From positions 1-21,653 of IMG/VR virus record IMGVR_UViG_3300010149_000220: a stretch of DNA of 21,653 nt; one strand, given 5' to 3'. This DNA is from a virus. The first letter of the stretch is position 1. Each line of letters begins with the position of its first letter. Shown here piece by piece: positions 1-6,994 of the stretch. The notes under the pieces were generated by a model. That model saw only the letters and a list, made by a program, of their open reading frames with translations, made no database searches and was not told the DNA's origin. The position numbers and the translations under genes are program-made.

Positions 1-82
1 AATTGACGGTACAGATGAGTATGCTTACTATAATAATTATGTTGGTGGACGCTTCACCCGTCCTATTAAAGGAGAACATTTA

Positions 83-394
83 ATGATAGAAAATGACAGA
101 GAAAAAGAAGTCCTTCATAAACAAATTAGAACATTAAAAACTCAATTAGAAAGAGCCAAGAAAAGAATTAAAAAATTAGAAAAAGAAAACACATTTGAAT
201 ATGATCCTTCTTTCTTTAATAAAAATAATAATTCAAACGTTATTGATTTTCAAAAATATTATAAGAACATAAAAACAACTAAAAAAGAATACACGGAATT
301 ACAAAACTTCATGGTTGAATGTGGTTATGATCCTGAAGATAATGAAGATGTTTCAAGATTTTGGGAAGACATTGAAGAAGGTCAGTTAAGATAA
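83..394 (+). CDS. Hypothetical coiled-coil protein
   Basis: A 103-residue hydrophilic protein of unknown function. Residues about 4-40 are rich in Lys, Glu, Arg and Leu with heptad-like spacing, suggesting a coiled coil; the C-terminal part is acidic (DPEDNEDVSRFWEDIEEG). The ATG at 83 is preceded by a strong Shine-Dalgarno (AAAGGAG, 69-75; 7 nt spacing), which is why it is chosen. The same reading frame is open to the left edge, however, so a longer gene entering from outside the window cannot be excluded. A second frame ends in a TAATG overlap with this start (stop 81-83), which could be the tail of an upstream gene. The stop is immediately followed by the next start (395), so the two are probably co-translated. 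Confidence 0.65.
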   Translation: MIENDREKEVLHKQIRTLKTQLERAKKRIKKLEKENTFEYDPSFFNKNNNSNVIDFQKYYKNIKTTKKEYTELQNFMVECGYDPEDNEDVSRFWEDIEEGQLR

Positions 395-580
395 ATGTCT
401 AAGAACCTTTGGCAAAAAGAAAGAAAACAATTGTTTCGACAACTAACAGAACAATATCAGAATGAAGGTTATGATATTAAAACAGCACGTAAATTAGCAA
501 GGGAAGAAACTGAAGAGATAATGTCTCATGAATTAAACTTTGTGGATAACATTCAAAATGATATTGAGGAATACAATTAG
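395..580 (+). CDS. Hypothetical small charged protein
   Basis: A 61-residue, highly charged, probably helical protein (MSKNLWQKERKQLF...). No recognised domain, signal peptide or membrane segment. Its ATG directly abuts the stop codon of the preceding gene (TAA at 392-394), and a purine-rich GAAGAAGG lies about 13 nt upstream, so translation is probably coupled to the upstream gene. The stop codon is immediately followed by a strong hairpin (581-613). Small proteins in this position of T7-like genomes are often host-takeover or accessory proteins, but nothing in the sequence shows this; function unknown. Confidence 0.6.
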   Translation: MSKNLWQKERKQLFRQLTEQYQNEGYDIKTARKLAREETEEIMSHELNFVDNIQNDIEEYN

Positions 581-613
581 CCAACGACCCCCCTCCTCTG
601 AGGGGGTCGCTGG
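581..613 (+). promoter_or_regulatory. GC-rich hairpin overlapping the next gene's ribosome binding site
   Basis: Immediately after the stop codon at 580 the sequence can fold with CCCCCTC pairing to GAGGGGG across a CTCT loop, extended by CGA/TCG past one bulged C, and by outer CCA/TGG past a mismatch. It stands out in otherwise AT-rich sequence. It is not followed by a T-run, so it is not a classical intrinsic terminator. The right arm (GAGGGGG, 600-606) is the only Shine-Dalgarno-like sequence for the ATG at 617, so folding would hide that site. Translational control element, RNA-processing stem, or factor-assisted terminator are all possible. Confidence 0.65.
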
Positions 614-616
614 CAT

Positions 617-778
617 ATGAGATTATGGAATCTTGTTGTTAAAAAATATAACGAGGAAATCATATTAGAAAGTTTTTATAATCTAAAAGATGCAAAAGAG
701 GCTCTTGATAATAGAATTACTCTATGGTATCACCTTGGTAAAGACTCACGTTACTCTTACAAAATTAAGGAAAGTTAA
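617..778 (+). CDS. Hypothetical 53-residue protein
   Basis: A short open frame filling the space between the hairpin and the gene at 785: ATG at 617, TAA at 776-778. The predicted protein begins MRLWNLVVKKYNEEIILESF and continues with a helical LKDAKEALDNRI stretch and an aromatic C-terminal part (LWYHLGKDSRYSYKIKES). No recognised family. The pattern of short strands followed by an amphipathic helix with conserved-looking Trp and Tyr is typical of small phage proteins. The ribosome binding site is the GAGGGGG at 600-606, 10 nt from the ATG, which lies within the 3' arm of the preceding hairpin. Only 6 nt separate its stop from the next start. The reading frame exactly fills the gap, which supports it being real. 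Confidence 0.55.
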   Translation: MRLWNLVVKKYNEEIILESFYNLKDAKEALDNRITLWYHLGKDSRYSYKIKES

Positions 779-784
779 TAAGAA

Positions 785-973
785 ATGGAAAGTTTAATCA
801 AGATATCAAAGAGTAAAGACAGGCAAAGTCCTGTCATTGAATACCTTACATTATTTAATTCAATGGAAAAGGTTGATCAAATCGAAACATTAGTATCAAT
901 AGAAAAGGAGATTGCAGCAACACGAAGAGATATTTGTGATGAAATATTTAAACTTAGCAAAGGAAAGTTTTAA
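785..973 (+). CDS. Hypothetical small protein upstream of primase-helicase
   Basis: A 62-residue, mostly helical protein (MESLIKISKSKDRQSP..., then ...EKEIAATRRDICDEIFKLS). No motif is recognised. Its stop overlaps the primase-helicase start by one base (TAATG), so translation is probably coupled and the protein may act with the replication module, though this is inference only. The upstream ribosome binding site is weak (AAG-rich), and the previous small gene ends 6 nt before. Confidence 0.55.
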   Translation: MESLIKISKSKDRQSPVIEYLTLFNSMEKVDQIETLVSIEKEIAATRRDICDEIFKLSKGKF

Positions 974-2631
974 TGGCTGAAAGATGGCTAAAGAGGGGAC
1001 CATGCCCTGATTGTGGTTCCAGTGATGCGAATGTCCAACACTCTGATGGGCATTCTTTTTGTTTTAGTTGTAACACAAGATTCTCTAATAAGGATAATGA
1101 GGAAGAAATGAATTATAATATTGAAGAGAAAGACTTTGATGATGTACCTCCTGTCATGACAAATGTTGGATATTATTCTGAAATAAAATCAAGAAATATT
1201 ACTGAGAAAACTGCTCGTAAATATAACACATGGGTGAGTGATGCCGGAGGAGTTGATCAAAGTCGTCATATCTATCAGTACTTTAATGATAAAGGAGAAC
1301 ATGTTGCCAGTAAAATTAGAAATGTTGAAGAGAAAAATTTCTGGACTGAAGGTGACATAGGAAAAGCAGATCTCTTTGGACAACATTTATTTAACAAGGG
1401 TGGTAAATATGTCACAGTATGTGAGGGTGAAATTGATGCGATGTCAGCTTACGAATTACTTGGATCTAAATGGCCTGTAGTTTCAATTAAAACTGGTGCT
1501 AAATCTGCTGCTCAAAATTGTAAAGACTCTTTTAAATTCCTGGATAGCTTTGAAAATATTGTATTATGTTTTGATAATGATAAGCAAGGTAAGGAAGCAG
1601 CCGAAGAAGTAGCCAAAGTATTTGAACCAAACAAATGTCGTATTGTTAAGCTCGATTTAAAAGATGCTAATGAATATCTAATGGTTAATCAAAGAGAAAG
1701 ATTTACAAAAGCATGGTGGGAAGCTGAACCATACACCCCTGCTGGAATTATTAATCTTGATTCTTTAAGTTCCACATTATTTGATGAAGACTTTTGTTAC
1801 ACATGTGCTTATCCCTGGGAAGGATTAAATAAGAAAACTTTTGGAATGAGATCTGGTGAACTTGTAACATTTACAAGTGGTGCTGGCATGGGAAAGTCCA
1901 GCATCATGCGAGAATTAATGCATCATATACTTAATCAAACTGAAGATAACATTGGTGTACTTGCACTGGAAGAAAGTTCAAAGAATACAATATTTAACAT
2001 CATGTCTGTGGAAGCTAACTCACGTTTATACATTAAAGAAATACGTGAGAAATATAGTTTGGAAGAGCTTCAGGGATGGTTAAAAAATACAATAGGAACG
2101 AAACGCTTCTATGCTTATGATCACTTTGGCAGCATAGATAACAATGAAATATTAGATAAAGTTCGATACATGGCAAAGGCACTTGATTGTCGTTGGATTT
2201 TTCTGGATCATTTATCAATCCTTGTATCAGGTCAGGAAGACAATGGCGATGAAAGAAAGTCCATTGATATTTTAATGACTAAGTTAAGAAGTCTTGTGGA
2301 AGAAACAGGAATTGGTTTATTATTAGTAAGTCATTTAAGAAGACCAATGGGTGATCGTGGACATGAGGATGGTCGTGAAGTATCACTCTCACATCTAAGA
2401 GGATCAGCTTCAATAGCACATCTATCAGATAGCGTTATAGCTCTGGAAAGAAATCAACAAGCCGATAATGATTTTGAAGCTAACACAACAACTCTTAGAA
2501 TACTAAAGAATAGATACACAGGTGACACAGGTATTTCAACTTACTTGCATTATGATAGCGACACAGGTAGGATGACTGAAGTAAATTCCGCAACTGATTG
2601 GGATGATGATGAGTACAACGAAACCCTTTGA
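973..2631 (+). CDS. T7 gp4-like DNA primase-helicase
   Basis: Bifunctional replication protein of 552 residues that would unwind the fork and make RNA primers. Visible in order: a zinc-binding region with Cys11, Cys14, Cys30 and Cys33; a Toprim primase domain with the Glu motif at about residue 151 (EGEIDAMS) and the acidic DND motif at 201-203; a RecA/DnaB-type helicase domain with Walker A GAGMGKSS (303-310) and Walker B ending in Asp412-His413 (IFLDH). Length is close to T7 gp4 (566). It begins in a TAATG overlap with the upstream gene and overlaps the next gene's start region. An in-frame ATG at 1108 (Met46) preceded by GAGGAAG could give a second form lacking the zinc finger, as in T7 gp4B. 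The polymerase follows downstream, so they are likely partners at the fork. Confidence 0.95.
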   Translation: MAERWLKRGPCPDCGSSDANVQHSDGHSFCFSCNTRFSNKDNEEEMNYNIEEKDFDDVPPVMTNVGYYSEIKSRNITEKTARKYNTWVSDAGGVDQSRHIYQYFNDKGEHVASKIRNVEEKNFWTEGDIGKADLFGQHLFNKGGKYVTVCEGEIDAMSAYELLGSKWPVVSIKTGAKSAAQNCKDSFKFLDSFENIVLCFDNDKQGKEAAEEVAKVFEPNKCRIVKLDLKDANEYLMVNQRERFTKAWWEAEPYTPAGIINLDSLSSTLFDEDFCYTCAYPWEGLNKKTFGMRSGELVTFTSGAGMGKSSIMRELMHHILNQTEDNIGVLALEESSKNTIFNIMSVEANSRLYIKEIREKYSLEELQGWLKNTIGTKRFYAYDHFGSIDNNEILDKVRYMAKALDCRWIFLDHLSILVSGQEDNGDERKSIDILMTKLRSLVEETGIGLLLVSHLRRPMGDRGHEDGREVSLSHLRGSASIAHLSDSVIALERNQQADNDFEANTTTLRILKNRYTGDTGISTYLHYDSDTGRMTEVNSATDWDDDEYNETL

Positions 2632-3079
2632 CTATGATCTTTATCAAAAGTCTGATCCCATAGCTAAAGAAGCTATGATAAATTGGCTAGATAAAAATAA
2701 CTTTATAAACATAAATCAAAAAGAAACTATGTCCTTTGATATTGTTTGTAATAAATTAGAAACAGATCTTGATGCTCCTATCAAACATTTTTACGAAGTT
2801 GAAATAAAATATGGATGGAGGGGGGATTGGCCTCCCTCCTGGAAAGAGATTAGAATTCCTTACAGGAAATCAAAACTCATTGATCGATGGACGAGTCAGT
2901 TCATTTATGATAACTTAACTTTTGTTGTTTTTAGAAAAGATTGTAAACAAGCTTGGCATATCCCAGGCGAAGTAGTTGCTAATAGTAGTGTAAGAGAAAC
3001 GCCAAATAGGAAAATGAAGGAAGGTGAATTATTTTATCACATCAAAACAAAAGATGCAACGCTGGTCAAGATGGAATAA
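2609..3079 (+). CDS. Hypothetical protein, possible PD-(D/E)XK nuclease
   Basis: A protein of about 156 residues in the slot between helicase and polymerase. Three consecutive ATGs (2603, 2606, 2609) are possible starts; 2609 is taken, with no good Shine-Dalgarno and a 23-nt overlap with the helicase gene, suggesting coupling. An Asp44 followed by a strand with Glu63-Val-Glu65-Ile-Lys67 resembles the D...ExK core of PD-(D/E)XK nucleases, and the following W..DWPPSWKEIRIPYRK stretch is a plausible continuation. T7 endonuclease I occupies a similar genomic neighbourhood and uses the same fold, but I see no clear homology to it. The nuclease call is an inference from motif and position. Confidence 0.55.
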   Translation: MSTTKPFDYDLYQKSDPIAKEAMINWLDKNNFININQKETMSFDIVCNKLETDLDAPIKHFYEVEIKYGWRGDWPPSWKEIRIPYRKSKLIDRWTSQFIYDNLTFVVFRKDCKQAWHIPGEVVANSSVRETPNRKMKEGELFYHIKTKDATLVKME

Positions 3080-4719
3080 AAGCTGTTATAGATATTGAAA
3101 CAGATGGATTGAAAGCAAAAGTAATCCATTGTATTGTTTCAAAAGATTACAACACAGGAGAAATAAAAACATGGAGACAAGAAGAATGTAAAGATTTTGT
3201 TAAGTGGTCAAAAAATGTAAGCCAATTTATTATGCACAACGGAGTATCATTTGATGCTCCAATTCTTAATCGTATTCTTGGTTGTGGAATACAGTTAAAT
3301 TCAGTTAGAGATACCTTAATCGAATCACAACTCTATGATCCTCTTAGAGAGGGAGGGCATAGTTTAGAAAAGTGGGGTGAAAAATTAAACTTTCCTAAAG
3401 GAGAACTTAATGACTATAAAGAATACAATGAAGACATGCTGCAATATTGTGTCCGTGATACGGAACTTACATGGAAAGTTGCACATAAGTTGGATGAAGA
3501 AGGTGAAAAGTTTTCAGAAAAATCTTTAGCACTTGAACATAAGATACGAGCAATAATAGATAAACAACAAAAGAATGGATTTGCTTTTAATATAAAAGAA
3601 GCAATAATCTTTTTAGCAAAACTTGAACAAGAAGAACAGGAACTACAAAGAAAAGCCGAAGAAACTTTTGAACCAACAGTAGTAAAATTAAAAACTAAAA
3701 CTAAATATATTCCCTTTAACATTGCTAGTAGAAAACAAATAGCTGAAAGACTTCAAGAGAAAGGATGGAAACCCACACACTATACTGAAAAACAAAATAT
3801 AATTATTAATGAAAAAACTTTATCTGAAATTAAAGAACCAGAAATAAAACCTTATGCTGAAATGTTCAGTAGATATTTTTTATTACAAAAAAGAACAGGA
3901 CTATTAAAATCCTGGATCAAAGAGTGTGATGAAGATAATAGAGTACGAGGAAGAGTTTTAACTTTAAAGACTGTTACGGGACGTATGGCACACCATAGCC
4001 CTAATATGGCACAAGTTCCTGCTACATATTCTCCATATGGAAAAGAATGCAGAGATTTATGGACAGTCTCAAACTCTGATACATATTCTTTAGTTGGAAC
4101 AGATGCTTCAGGTTTAGAATTAAGATGTCTTGCACATTATATGAAAGATAAAAACTTTATTGATGAAGTTTTAACTGGAGATATACATACAGCAAATCAA
4201 AAGGCAGCAGGTTTAGAAACAAGAGATCAGGCAAAGACTTTTATCTATGCCTTTCTTTATGGTGCAGGACCAGCTAAGATAGGTAAAGTTGTTGGAGGGA
4301 ATGCTGAGTATGGTTATAAACTAATTAATAATTTTCTTAAAAAACTTCCAGCACTTGAAGAACTTCGTGACAAAATATTCAAAGAAGCAGAAGGAGGATG
4401 GATTGAAGGACTTGATGGTAGATTTTTAAAAGTTAGATCAACACATTCAGCACTTAATACTTTAATTCAAGGAGCAGGAGCAATTGTTTGTAAACAATGG
4501 TTAATTTATATGATGCTTATGACTAAACGAGCAAACCTTGATGTTCGATTAGTGGCATCAGTTCATGATGAATATCAATTTGAAGTTCTTAATAAACATA
4601 TTAATAAATTTTGTACTATAACTAAACAAGCTATGAAGGAGACAACAAAAATGCTACATATGAAATGTGAATTAGATTGTGATTATAAAGTAGGAAAAAC
4701 ATGGAAGACGACTCATTAA
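3076..4719 (+). CDS. Family A (T7-like) DNA polymerase with 3'-5' exonuclease; AUA start proposed
   Basis: Replicative DNA polymerase. The first ATG/GTG/TTG in frame (TTG 3109) would cut off the exonuclease motif I, which is clearly present just upstream (VIDIETDGL). Starting at ATA 3076 gives a 547-residue protein with Asp6 and Glu8 (Exo I), Asp60 (Exo II, NGVSFDAP), Asp128 (Exo III, YCVRDTE), TGRMAHHSPN, motif A (D343-A-S-G-L-E348), motif B (R383, K387, Tyr391, Tyr395-Gly396; almost identical to T7) and motif C H497-D-E499. Upstream in this frame is a stop at 3025-3027 and no ATG, GTG or TTG. It is much shorter than T7 gp5 (704). Tyr391 is the position equivalent to Phe762 of E. coli Pol I. 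ATA overlaps the upstream TAA stop (ATAA). One G in place of A at 3078 would make this a normal ATGA overlap. Confidence 0.93.
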   Translation: MKAVIDIETDGLKAKVIHCIVSKDYNTGEIKTWRQEECKDFVKWSKNVSQFIMHNGVSFDAPILNRILGCGIQLNSVRDTLIESQLYDPLREGGHSLEKWGEKLNFPKGELNDYKEYNEDMLQYCVRDTELTWKVAHKLDEEGEKFSEKSLALEHKIRAIIDKQQKNGFAFNIKEAIIFLAKLEQEEQELQRKAEETFEPTVVKLKTKTKYIPFNIASRKQIAERLQEKGWKPTHYTEKQNIIINEKTLSEIKEPEIKPYAEMFSRYFLLQKRTGLLKSWIKECDEDNRVRGRVLTLKTVTGRMAHHSPNMAQVPATYSPYGKECRDLWTVSNSDTYSLVGTDASGLELRCLAHYMKDKNFIDEVLTGDIHTANQKAAGLETRDQAKTFIYAFLYGAGPAKIGKVVGGNAEYGYKLINNFLKKLPALEELRDKIFKEAEGGWIEGLDGRFLKVRSTHSALNTLIQGAGAIVCKQWLIYMMLMTKRANLDVRLVASVHDEYQFEVLNKHINKFCTITKQAMKETTKMLHMKCELDCDYKVGKTWKTTH

Positions 4720-4997
4720 AAGATAAGTTTAAATCTCTTTATGTGTCCGTAATCTTTCAAGCATTAATGGACTTAAAAAAATTAAATACATCAATAACTG
4801 ATACGAGTGTGTCCCTTCATAGTGAGGCAGCACATTCATGGTTTTTTACTACGAGTGGTACAGTGTGTAAAGATTTTGAGGAAGTGTGTGATAACGCAGA
4901 TTTAAAACCAACATTTGTCAGGCAATTTGCTTACGATGTTATCAATGCAGGAGATGATAATAATGTCGAAAAAAGAATTACAAAATTCTTTACCTAA
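4701..4997 (+). CDS. Hypothetical small protein after DNA polymerase
   Basis: A 98-residue protein of unknown function. ATG 4701 lies inside the last codons of the polymerase gene (19 nt overlap) with AGGA a short distance upstream (in GTAGGAAAAAC), so the start is well supported. The N-terminal half is helical (VSVIFQALMDLKKLN); the middle has HSEAAHSWFFTTSG followed by CKDFEEVCDNADLKPTFVR. A pattern of hydrophobic helix, 'eA..WF' and 'dFe.vCe.a.l.p.fvR' is common in small proteins near replication genes of marine and T7-like phages, from memory; its role is not known to me. It overlaps the following DUF3310 gene by 35 nt. Confidence 0.7.
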   Translation: MEDDSLKDKFKSLYVSVIFQALMDLKKLNTSITDTSVSLHSEAAHSWFFTTSGTVCKDFEEVCDNADLKPTFVRQFAYDVINAGDDNNVEKRITKFFT

Positions 4998-5253
4998 ACA
5001 AAATGAAAGATTCGATGACTATGTACTTAGAAGATATCAGGAAGAACACGCATTAAAAAAACAAATAGGAGGACAGCATTATAAAGATTGTGGTATACAA
5101 CCAGTAGAATATATTCATGCCAATGATCTGGATTACTTTGAAGGAAATATTATCAAGTATGTTACCAGACATAGAACAAAAGGAGAAGGCAAAAAAGATA
5201 TTGAAAAAGCTATTCACTATGCTCAACTAATACTTGAACTTAATTATAAATAA
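4963..5253 (+). CDS. DUF3310 domain protein (T7 gp1.7-related)
   Basis: A 96-residue protein. ATG 4963 is chosen over upstream in-frame codons because a good Shine-Dalgarno (GCAGGAG, 4947-4953) sits 9 nt before it. The N-terminal 30 residues are charged. The rest matches the DUF3310 pattern: IGGQHYKDCGIQPVEYI, then a conserved FEGNIIKYVTRHRTKG and KKDIEKAIHYAQLIL. In T7 the domain occurs in gp1.7, a thymidylate/nucleotide kinase, so a role in nucleotide metabolism is plausible, but this short form may be just a binding module. It is followed 20 nt later by the ribonucleotide reductase gene, which fits such a role. Confidence 0.82.
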   Translation: MSKKELQNSLPKQNERFDDYVLRRYQEEHALKKQIGGQHYKDCGIQPVEYIHANDLDYFEGNIIKYVTRHRTKGEGKKDIEKAIHYAQLILELNYK

Positions 5254-5273
5254 AATACTAGAAGGGGAACAAA

Positions 5274-6950
5274 ATGTTTAAATCAAATCGAAATCCACAG
5301 TTTCGATCAAAATTCAGTGAAGATATTTTTAATACAAAATATTCACATGAAGGAGCAGAAACTTTTCATGAGCTTGCTTGTACATTAGTTAATGATGTAT
5401 GCCAAGATCATTTAACAAAAGATGCAAAAGAAGAATTAATAGATCATATATCTAATTTAAGATTTATTCCAGGAGGAAGATATCTTTATTATGCTGGAAG
5501 AGAAAAGAAATTCTTTAACAATTGTTATCTTTTAAAAGCAGAAGCAGATACAAGAGAAGATTGGGCAACATTAAGTTGGAAAGCTGAATCCTGTCTTATG
5601 ACAGGGGGTGGTATTGGTACTGATTATTCTGTCTATCGTCAAGAAGGTCAAACTTTAAAAGGAACAGGCGGCATTAGTAGTGGTCCCATACCAAAGATGC
5701 AAATGATAAATGAAATTGGTCGGCATGTTATGCAAGGGGGTTCTCGAAGATCAGCTATTTATGCTAGTTTAAATTTAAAACATCCAGATATAGATAAGTT
5801 TCTTGTGGCAAAAAATTGGTTTGATATGCCTATTGCAGGTACAGATAAAACTATTTTTGATGTTAAACAAGATGACTTTAACTTTCCCGCACCATTAGAC
5901 ATGACAAATATATCAGTTAATTATGATACAGAATGGTTACTTAACTATTGGGAGACAGGAGAAATAGGAAATGTCTTTAGGACTAATATACGTCAGGCTC
6001 TTAGAACTGCTGAACCAGGATTCTCATTCAACTTCTTTGAAAAAGAAAATGAAACATTGCGAAACGCTTGCACCGAAGTTACATCAGAAGATGATAGTGA
6101 TGTATGTAATTTGGGGAGTCTTAATTTTGCTAGGATTGATGACCTTAACCAGTTGCGGGAAGTCGTTAAACTTGCAACAAAGTTTCTATTGTGTGGAACA
6201 CTTAAAGCACAACTCCCCTATGAAAAAGTATATAATGTTAGAGAAAAAAATAGACGTTTGGGATTGGGAATCATGGGACTTCATGAATGGCTCATACAAC
6301 GTGGAGGTAGGTATGAAACAACTCCTGAATTGCACCGCTGGCTTAAAGTATACGAAGCAGAATCAGATAAAACAGCCAGAGATTTTTCAACCATACTATC
6401 AATTTCAAAACCAGTGGCAGTCAGAGCAATTGCACCAACAGGAACCATTGGAATATTGGGAGGAACTTCCACTGGAATTGAACCTATCTTTGCCGTGGCC
6501 TATAAAAGAAGGTATCTAAAAAATAAAAGATGGCATTATCAATATGTAGTTGATAGTGCAGCACAAGAAATGATTGATTTATATGATATTAAACCAAATC
6601 AAATTGAATCGGCATTGGATCTTTCAAAAGATTATGAACGTAGATTAAACTTTCAAGCTAATGTACAAGAGTATGTGGATATGTCTATATCCAGTACTAT
6701 CAATCTTCCTTCCTGGGGAACAGAAAACAATAATGAAGATATGGTTGAGGACTTTGCTCAAACTTTAGCCAAGTATGCTCACAGATTACGAGGCTTTACT
6801 TGTTTCCCTGATGGATGTCGAGGAGGACAACCTTTAACTCCCGTTTTATATAATGAAGCAATGGAAAAATTAGGAGAAGAATTTGAAGATAACATACAAG
6901 CACATGATATATGTGATATCAGTGGAACAGGAGGAGTATGTGGAATTTAA
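5274..6950 (+). CDS. nrdJ: Class II (adenosylcobalamin-dependent) ribonucleotide reductase
   Basis: Enzyme of 558 residues that would reduce ribonucleotides to deoxyribonucleotides for phage replication. Landmarks: RFIPGGRYLYYAG; Cys84 in FNNCYLL; the class II-like TGGGIGTDYSVYR glycine-rich stretch; N264-A-C266-T-E268, the N-x-C-x-E active-site triad; Cys278 in DVCNLGSLN; APTGTIGILGGTSTGIEP; and a C-terminal cysteine pair (Cys547, Cys556) suited to thioredoxin-type re-reduction. No ATP-cone and no neighbouring NrdB-like gene are seen, both fitting class II rather than class I. A strong Shine-Dalgarno (GAAGGGG) precedes ATG 5274. If correct, activity depends on cobalamin supplied by the host or environment. 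Confidence 0.9.
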   Translation: MFKSNRNPQFRSKFSEDIFNTKYSHEGAETFHELACTLVNDVCQDHLTKDAKEELIDHISNLRFIPGGRYLYYAGREKKFFNNCYLLKAEADTREDWATLSWKAESCLMTGGGIGTDYSVYRQEGQTLKGTGGISSGPIPKMQMINEIGRHVMQGGSRRSAIYASLNLKHPDIDKFLVAKNWFDMPIAGTDKTIFDVKQDDFNFPAPLDMTNISVNYDTEWLLNYWETGEIGNVFRTNIRQALRTAEPGFSFNFFEKENETLRNACTEVTSEDDSDVCNLGSLNFARIDDLNQLREVVKLATKFLLCGTLKAQLPYEKVYNVREKNRRLGLGIMGLHEWLIQRGGRYETTPELHRWLKVYEAESDKTARDFSTILSISKPVAVRAIAPTGTIGILGGTSTGIEPIFAVAYKRRYLKNKRWHYQYVVDSAAQEMIDLYDIKPNQIESALDLSKDYERRLNFQANVQEYVDMSISSTINLPSWGTENNNEDMVEDFAQTLAKYAHRLRGFTCFPDGCRGGQPLTPVLYNEAMEKLGEEFEDNIQAHDICDISGTGGVCGI

Positions 6951-6958
6951 AACGACTC

Positions 6959-6987
6959 TTGACAAATAATAAAACAACTATTATAAT
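6959..6987 (+). promoter_or_regulatory. Perfect-consensus sigma70-type promoter for hsp20
   Basis: TTGACA at 6959-6964, a 17-nt spacer (6965-6981) and TATAAT at 6982-6987: both hexamers match the bacterial housekeeping consensus exactly with optimal spacing. It lies in the 96-nt gap between the ribonucleotide reductase and Hsp20 genes. Initiation would be expected near 6994, leaving a leader of about 53 nt. The -35 reads CTTGACA, which also resembles the CTTG start of heat-shock sigma (RpoH) promoters, so dual recognition is possible. Confidence 0.85.
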
Positions 6988-6994
6988 AAATATA

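Noticed and set aside
677-682. TATAAT as a possible promoter -10
   Set aside because: No -35-like hexamer at a suitable distance (aggaaa at 654-659) and it lies inside the 53-codon frame; AT-rich sequence gives such matches by chance.
2735-3111. Programmed -1 frameshift joining the putative nuclease to the polymerase, to explain the missing start
   Set aside because: The frames are related by -1, but I see no slippery heptamer of the X-XXY-YYZ type before the TAA at 3077-3079 and the motif spacing fits a start at 3076 better.
5971-6519. Long open frame (182 codons) inside the ribonucleotide reductase gene
   Set aside because: It is out of frame with a clearly conserved enzyme and its translation has no protein-like pattern; a shadow.
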